In this document: positions 56,912 through 64,000 of the stretch, one piece after another
Numbering within the stretch: the stretch's first letter is position 1
How the letters are laid out: every line of letters starts with the position of its first letter
Notes under the pieces: generated by a model
What the model was told of the DNA's origin: nothing
The model's input: only the letters and a program-made list of their open reading frames with translations
The model's database searches: none
Source of the DNA: Ptychodera flava
Lineage: Eukaryota > Hemichordata > Enteropneusta > Ptychoderidae
DNA: 64,000 nt
Reading direction: 5' to 3'
Assembly: GCF_041260155.1 (NCBI RefSeq)
Contig: NW_027248277.1
Span: 4,758,410-4,822,409 of the forward strand
Made by a program: the position numbers and the translations under genes

Positions 56912-58509
56912 ATGCTTTCATATTTATTCAAAAACTGCTTTCTTTGAATTAATTCATTCATCACCTCTGACCAATACACATGTCAGGAGCACACATGAAA
57001 GGGCCCATGAAATCTTGGTTGTTTAAAATTCATTTCAGTCTTTAAAAGTACACTGCCATTATCATTTTCCAGGATGCTTTCAATCCAAGGATTTGGACAA
57101 GTTTCATGTTCCTAGGCACACTTATGACAATTTTCTATTGAAAATCCAAACAAGAATTTGTAATCGGCTAAATGTGAAAATGATGAACAGAAAAATGAAA
57201 GAGTGAAAAGGAGTGATGAAAACGTCATTCATAATGTTGCAAAGGTTCTTGAAAACAGAAAGTACTTGGAAAGCCTATGTAGATGGACAGTCTGAATGTC
57301 ACCTCTGAATCAACAGATGATACAACGGTAATTAGGACAGGTAAATCACTAAAAATCGGCAATCAGAGCAGGTAACTTTGAATTTTTATCTTTTTCTGTC
57401 TTTAAAGAACAATTTTATGTAATTGCCTGACAAGTTTCTTTCAGTAAATGGTCATATAATTATGGGCGTATTCTGCCCAGATTTACTTCACAAATCAATT
57501 TGAGGCAATATTGATGGAACTTTCTCTTAAACATTATGTGCAGTACAAGATCATATAATTTCCAATTTGACCCTAAAATAACAGGTTTTGTCAGAGTTGT
57601 TACTAAGCAGGACGTACAGTTTGTATTCAGGATATCTTGGCAATCGCCGAGCGTAAGTGAAAAGTTCATTGTAAAACAAAAGTAGTGGAAAGTATTTGAC
57701 TCGTGAGGGCGCCCTTCTACCCATCCTGCTCTGCAATCCAATGGTCGCGCAAGTTTTACCGTCGTGACACTTCTAGGCCATCTTATTGTTTTCGTAAATC
57801 TAGACACCAGGAAAGAAACCCGTCTTTGAAGTTTGTAAAAACGAAAATTGAGGGAAAACACTTGTGTTCGGCTGTATATTTTGAATAATCTGTTCATTAT
57901 ATAAATTTAGTGCGCATTTCAACACTGTCGTGAATGAATCATCAACAGTTTAGTGTCATCTGAACTTCGCTCAGACCAGATCTCTCGAACCAAGCGAAAT
58001 ATGGGAGTAAGTTTATTCATGCTTTGTAGAAACTTTGATAATTGTAGACCCCAGGCTGTGCGCTAGTTCCTACTGTCGTGGGGTAGGGCCGCGCGGCGCT
58101 TCACAGTCAACACGACAGACGAAACTGGTGCTCGGCCATCGTCCGCCAGCACGGCTCGTTGGCCAGACAGGAGTCTTCAACTAACTATGGAAAGCATCCG
58201 GCTTCCCGAACAGCAGGCCTTGGTAAGCGAAGATGGTGCTCGGCACGAGGGCTAGGTTTAAAACCATGCGTTATTCGTCTTTATAATAGCTGCAAGCGAA
58301 CCTTTATTACAAAGCTTTTGTTGTAAAGTATAAATACAATGTCTTTAATTTCAATTAAACGTCGGAACAGAAACGGTTGCGGTGTACAGTTTGTATGTAT
58401 GTTCATCAAATAAAAACTTTCCTTTTATAAACAAAAATCTAAAAACAACTTGCAGAATCATATACGGACACTGCAATATTTTGACTAATATCACATTTGA
58501 TCTTGTGTG

Positions 58510-58643
58510 CACAGTCGCTTGGTGGGCTATTCAGCTCTGGGACTATTCGCCCCATAGACGAGTGTACAGAGGTGTTTCTCGCTTCTGTACACTCGTCTAT
58601 GGGTCAATAGTCCCAGAACTGAATAGCTCACCAAACGACTGTG
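58510..58643. mobile_element. 134-bp hairpin MITE
   Basis: Termini CACAGTCGCTTGG and CCAAACGACTGTG, almost entirely self-complementary, flanked by TTGTGTG (58503-58509 and 58644-58650). It is absent from copy 1, where a single TTGTGTG precedes taaacgaacc. Confidence 0.88.
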
Positions 58644-58950
58644 TTGTGTGTAAACGAACCGTCACAGCAAAGACAGATACAAATGTTTAGTCGAGTCGTG
58701 CCGCACACGAGAGAAATTCGCTGAGCAAAATTCATTCAAGGCTGTTTACGCAGCATCGTTCACGTTTGCTCTGACATTCATTCATAAATCACATCAACTT
58801 GATACTTTGATACACTGTAAGTCATAGCTACCAATCAGAGAATTGGAGTCAGTCACGTGGACTTGTAAATTTGTATACATTGTAACTTTACATCTGTCAA
58901 TCATGGTTTCAATCAGAATGTCTAGACACTCAATATTCACTGCATATAGG

Positions 58951-59061
58951 TCTGCATGGCATGGCTATGTGTTACCAGTGTTCCCGGCGATATACGGCCT
59001 CTCACCACATGTGGTGGGAGGCCGTATAACGTCGGTAACACACAGCCATGCCATGCAGAGC
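58951..59061. repeat. palindrome, duplicate of 3121-3220
   Basis: Same hairpin as in copy 1. The left arm has an extra ~14 bases and substitutions, so it is imperfect. Confidence 0.8.
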
Positions 59062-59481
59062 TAAGCTACAATCCATACAACGGTGAGTACCACTACACAC
59101 AGTGTTACAGTACTGTAGAGCTGACTGGCGTGTCGGTATCTCAGTATCAAAATAAAATCTAACAACACAAATCTGAATTCTGCTCCAACATTTTTAAATT
59201 GTAAACATATACAGCTTTGCTTCTACTTTCCGTCATGTAACATACATGCGCCAGAGGCCACTGTGATCTCCTTGTAAACACGTCTACGACACTGATGACG
59301 TCACTGATTTAACTTCAAAAAATAAACTACTTGTAGAGTATTCAGTGCCGCCTAATCCCTGACTATCAACTACTCGTCTTCGCAGTGTCTTACTAACTTG
59401 ACATCATTGCTTCTGCAAGACTCTGGCGGCAGATTTCCAGTGTACGCAGTGTTTGGAAAACACGTTTATACCTGATATGAC

Positions 59482-62213
59482 CACAGTTGCGAGTGGAGTG
59501 ATACGTACCAACCGCCGCGTACTATGCATATAATAATTGGAAGTTGGGAAACGGAATGGCCGTTTTACGCACCCCTCGCCGAGTTTGGAGGCCGATTTCC
59601 CTCACAATAAGCCTCAACTATATACTAAACCAGCATCGATGGCCTCCAATACATCTTAGAATTCATACCCACAAGCCCCTTTGCGTCAAAAACGACCTTC
59701 TGTCCGTTTTTGGGTGCGATTTCCGTGTTTTTTGACGTGATCGAACACTTTCATTCTACAGCTGTGGGCGGGGTCAGACCAGCCGCGCTGTGATTGGCTA
59801 ATTTTTTCCGATCGACCCCATGATGACCTCTTGTTTTGATCGCTCACGGCCGGGTGGTTTCAATCGGGTTCGAACTCACAACGTATGGTATCTTGTCACC
59901 TAGCGGAGACATTAAAATTAGGCTATAGAAAGGGATTGCTGATAGGCATATTCGAGAAGACTGTTACAACCGTTACTCAAAAGCTACAACCACTGCGGGG
60001 CGAAACTATGCCCGAGTGTCTCATATTCTGCGAAGCATATTTTTACCTCAGAGCACTTTTTGGCCGGTTGCTAGTGACGACAGCGAACACATTGTATCAA
60101 TTTATTTTCGATAGAATATCGATAGAAATCTGCTGGCGTATCGGCTCATGCGTTCAGGTCACGTCATGAATATGTCCACAATAACCCGTATATATTGACT
60201 TACATACCAATAGTACCAACGTATCCGTTGGTTTCTTGAACTTAAATTGAATCGTCGACACTCTTTACAGTTTTTGTGATGTGTTTATGTTTCAGCACAT
60301 TTTGGTGCACATTGGCCAAGTTTTGCGCCTTTTTGGCTGGGAAGGTCATGCGAGTGAGCAAGACAACATAGTATCAATTTCCAATAAACGATATCGATCG
60401 ATAACGTTCACCGCTCGATGACAGTGGACACTTTGCGCCCGTTCGCTTCCGTTCTGTTTATTTTTTCAAATTTACTGGAATTTTTATCGTTGATATTCGC
60501 CCAAATTTGGTCTACATTACAACAAATGACAGATATTTGGGGCGGAACAACTTATGAGACGCATACTGGTTAAAATGCGTCAATTTAAGACCCTTGTTCT
60601 GCATATGTACACGCCGTAAGATTGCCAAATTATGGACGGCAACAGTCCGTATATTTCAGTGATCGGAATAAAAAAATGCAAATAAAACATTTTCATGGAG
60701 AAATTCATCATTATTCATTCAATTTCATCATTATTCGTTCAAAATTGAGGAATTTGCACCGGCGAGAAGTGTGCAGTCTGTTCGGTGTATTATACGTCAT
60801 TGTTTTCTATGGGAAATCAAGCCTATTTGCCGCGTTGTAAAATGAAAAATATATCTGAAAAAAACCCCCAAAAAACATTAATCTAATTTTTTCATTTCGC
60901 TTTAATTCTTAAAGTGTTTGAGATAACACAGCTGATGAAACTTTCGTTTTATTTTTTTGAGTTTCCCTCTTATTTTTATGAAATGACAAGTTAACGATCG
61001 TTTGGCTGTTGACTGTGTTTTTCACCTATTTGTGTATATGAATAATTATCGCATAGCTATTTTCAGATGCCAAAATGTCATAATTGAAAGGTCAACATAT
61101 AAGGAAATTGAATCTGCAACGCTTTCATCAATATTAAACTATGCAGGGAGAAAATTTGGCGAAATTTTAAACATAGAGTTGAAGGCGGATTTGACTCTCT
61201 GTGATGTGCCCGTTATGATGTGTGGTGAAGACACTGAATCATGTACGGTGCTCACTGCGAATGTACTGTGATTATGGCTCTGTCGAGTTCTGAGACGTGA
61301 AGGTACATTACACCAACTGTTTTTTACTTGAGACTTCCCACTGTGTGGTTAAGTTGCCGCTCATCTGTGTTGATGTATCAACTTCGTTCGGTGTCTCTCG
61401 GCTGTCTGTTTTGTACAAGCATTCTAGTGAGTCTGCAGTGTTTTGTTGGTGTTTTTTTTTCTACACAGGATGTGTGTGTTTCGCAGTGGGACAAGCGTTG
61501 TGACAGGGAGGACGGCGCGCTTGGAATTAAAATCCTGAAATCGGCTCTATATACAAGACAGTGAAACAAAAATTACACATTACTATAAACGCAAACCACC
61601 AATCTATGGACGCGGACGATGTGTACGTGTGGAATTGCTTTCCCTTTACTATATTTATACAGGGTCATAGCACTATCGATTCGCCAGTGTCTCGCCATTT
61701 ATTCCAAACAAAATAACTACAATGATCCTGTTATTCACCATATCGTAATATAAAACAACTTTGGTAGAGCAGATGTGAAGTAGCCTTCATTTCCTATATG
61801 AGTTCGAACCCGATTGAAACCACCGGGCCGTATTTATGCCTCAAACGAGCGATCAAAACAAGAGAGCTCATCATGGGGTCGATCGGAAAAAAATTAGCCA
61901 ATCACAGCGCGGCTGGTCTGACCCCGCCCACAGCTGTAGAATGAAAGTGTTCGATCACGTCAAAAAACACGGAAATCGCACCCAAAAACGGACAGAAGGT
62001 CGTTTTTGACGCAAAGAGGCTTGTAGGTATGAATTCTAAGATGTATTGGAGGCCATCGATGCTGGTTTAGTATATAGTTGAGGCTTATTGTGAGGGAAAT
62101 CGGCCTCCAAACTCGGCGAGGGGTGCGTAAAACGGCCATTCCGTTTCCCAACTTCCAATTATTATATGCATAGTACGCGGCGGCCGGTACGTATCACTCC
62201 ACTCGCAACTGTG
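59482..62213. mobile_element. 2.7-kb DNA element with long terminal inverted repeats, no transposase seen
   Basis: Termini CACAGTTGCGAGTGGAGTG and its complement. The inverted arms are about 400 bp (59482-59885 and 61800-62213). An 8-bp duplication GATATGAC flanks it (59474-59481, 62214-62221), with a single copy at the matching place in duplication copy 1 (near 3636-3643). The middle has short frames (for example 60622-60840 and 61002-61271) without recognisable domains. Arm length suggests a MULE; the CACAG start with 8 bp also fits hAT or P. Class undecided. Confidence 0.88.
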
Positions 62214-64000
62214 GATATGACCCCAATTAAACACTGATCTCATCAAAATCACAAGGAACGATCATGGCGAGTATAGGAATATTTGGCCGGTTTTTTTCGG
62301 AACAAAAAAGGAACAGAACATGCCGATAATAAAAGTTTAACGATTAAAACTATTTGACATTTATTTCAGATCTTTTAAAAAAATGATAATTGTACATAGA
62401 TGTATAAAAATTAAAATCTGAACATACTCAAAATAAACCACTGTTTGTTTACATCCATTATTTTGTAAGATTATTAAAGACTTCCCATCAGACAAAAATA
62501 TCGCCACTGCTACACTGTGGTACTAGTTCATTGTATTCAAACTATACAGCAAAATCTATAAAATACATTCAACTCTCTTCTAGGATTCAAAATACATTTA
62601 AAATTGTACTGGCTGACAGTGACAAATTAATCTACCGAACAGTCAGTCTATGCAACAATTTTCAAACAACTTATATCTTTATTGTTAATACCTTACTTTC
62701 CATCAGTAAACAGCACAACAATGCATTGAAAATAAATTTCATATGGTTTTGTAAATTACCAAATGTCTGAAAAATCCGAAGAAATATAAATGATATAAAT
62801 ATCAGTGTACAATGTCATCATATTGCTGTTGTAGATATCAAAATCACGAGGTGACGCTCACCTATTCCTGTACGTGTTGGTAAAAGTTGGATTGAAATCT
62901 AAAACAAAGATTTGTTCTCATGAGCGTCACGAGAAAGAAACGACAATGCCTTAAAATGGCGATCTACGCTGGTGTCACATTTCATGTTTGTTTACATCTT
63001 ACACACGTCTACGTCTGTGATGTAAGCGTCCATAGTTACTGGTCTAAATTTTGATACAATGTTTCATACAGCATCAACCACTTTCCTAAGGACCACCGAT
63101 AATTCTCACTGTAAAGATGTCTAGAGTCACTATTTACAACAAAAGTAGGAAAACAGCACACTGATACAGAACGAAAGCATTGTGAATATTTCAAAACTAC
63201 CCTTGAAAAGTTTGTACAATTGGTACAACGAAGTAATGCCCTGAGTTGATCCAACTCGCGTGCCCCTCTCAACAAAGTGAGATCGACCTGGATACAACGC
63301 CCTCTACGTGCATTCCTGAACTTAGAATGGCGGTGATTGCTAAGGTTGAAGTCGTTGTTTATAAACCATAAATCGGAGTAATCTTCCTCCATCGGATGGA
63401 AATATCGACAGATTTCAACAAAATTAACATCATCAGATATGCAGGTATTTTATATCATCTTATTTTGCACACACAATTGATATTCCGCCCGATATTTATG
63501 GCGATGTGATGGAAGGTGTATCTGTACTATTACCTGTAAACAACCCATGGTCAAAACTGATCAAATTTTCAATAAAAATTTCACAAAATTTGTAAGATTC
63601 CTTCATCGGTATACAAAGGAAGTGAGCGACTGTATCTCTGAGATTGTCCGATCCAAAATTTCAATTTTAAAATGAAAAATAACGCCAATATTTAAATATC
63701 AACAAACATTTTTGACCAATGTTGTCATTGGGGTATGCCGTGTACAACGGCAGTCAAATACCTCCATGACAAAATTGGTCAAAATTGTTGATGATAAATC
63801 CACAAAACATCTCCGTTTTGGATTTCTAACATCCCTGAGATGAATCGACTGACAAAAATCACAGTTTTTGTCAACAACCATATTTCTAAATTTGTAAAAA
63901 TAACCTTGCAATCAACTTGTTGCCATGACATCCTTGTCAACAATGCAGTCAAGTCAATGCAATGCGTTCAAAATTCAACGCTCACAAAATTATTCCTTTC

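Larger units (their letters stand above)
55455..64000 (+). repeat. segmental duplication copy 2 (pairs with 41-4486 and 17511-18480)
   Basis: Contains ORC4 exons 10-11, the 3' UTR and downstream DNA. It still matches copy 1 at the window end. It lacks the 13-kb LTR element but carries three insertions of its own (56433-56775, 58510-58643, 59482-62213). Apart from the ORC4 exons I see no gene in it. Confidence 0.9.

Noticed and set aside
59544..59735. 63-codon frame repeated on the other strand at 61960-62151
   Set aside because: It lies in the inverted arms of the 2.7-kb element, so the repetition is structural and there is no recognisable domain.
1..64000. tRNA, rRNA or other structured RNA genes
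   Set aside because: I scanned for tRNA A/B box patterns and rRNA blocks by eye and saw none convincing. A covariance search would be needed to exclude them.

Overview
The window is animal nuclear DNA: AT-rich, intron-containing and dense with transposons. The one conserved gene is ORC4 (origin recognition complex subunit 4). Its 11 coding exons can be read on the + strand between 38944 and 56398, and its protein resembles vertebrate ORC4 closely. Two lineages of tyrosine-recombinase retrotransposon, a hAT transposon, a Ty3/Gypsy-like element and a TRIM-type NHL-repeat exon fit an invertebrate deuterostome (hemichordate, cephalochordate or echinoderm). I cannot name a species from sequence alone.

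Layout. Positions 41-4486 plus 17511-18480 carry the last two ORC4 exons and downstream DNA. They match 55455-64000, which holds the same exons and flank for the ORC4 gene in this window. This looks like a tandem duplication with a period near 55 kb, or a haplotype duplication in the assembly. The copies differ by clean transposon insertions. Copy 1 carries a 13-kb LTR retrotransposon (4487-17510, target duplication AATG). Copy 2 carries a TTAA MITE, a 134-bp hairpin MITE and a 2.7-kb element with long inverted repeats. Each insertion has its empty site in the other copy.

The LTR retrotransposon has LTRs of 294 and 290 bp, a purine tract, a Gag with a helix-hairpin-helix start, a retropepsin and an integrase. 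I see no reverse transcriptase or RNase H between protease and integrase. The C-terminal capsid and zinc-knuckle region is replaced by a long coiled coil followed by two membrane-like segments. A complete DIRS-like element (SAM-domain/CCCH Gag, RT, RNase H, tyrosine recombinase, 501-bp direct terminal repeats) is nested in its leader.

From 18.5 to 38 kb: a frameshifted NHL-repeat exon (minus strand); a roughly 165-bp degenerate satellite whose best-kept part is an RFX X-box-like palindrome; several foldback elements; two inverted copies of a hAT-like MITE; a decayed hAT transposon with its transposase (27791-30650); a coiled-coil terminal exon (minus strand); and a 3.5-kb foldback element whose arms are arrays of short repeats.

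In the ORC4 gene, exon 3 is split between the Walker A and Walker B exons by a 5546-bp Ngaro-type retrotransposon (41935-47480, minus strand). It has the A1-ORFs-B1-A2-B2 split-repeat layout. Removing it restores the expected codon with no target duplication, and the exons then sum to 1299 nt (432 codons plus stop). This copy of an essential replication gene therefore appears recently broken. The other copy, seen only at its 3' end at 332-985, may be the working one. ORC4 introns also hold nested foldback MITEs, a 41-bp minisatellite and a minisatellite made from the end of exon 5 with its splice donor.
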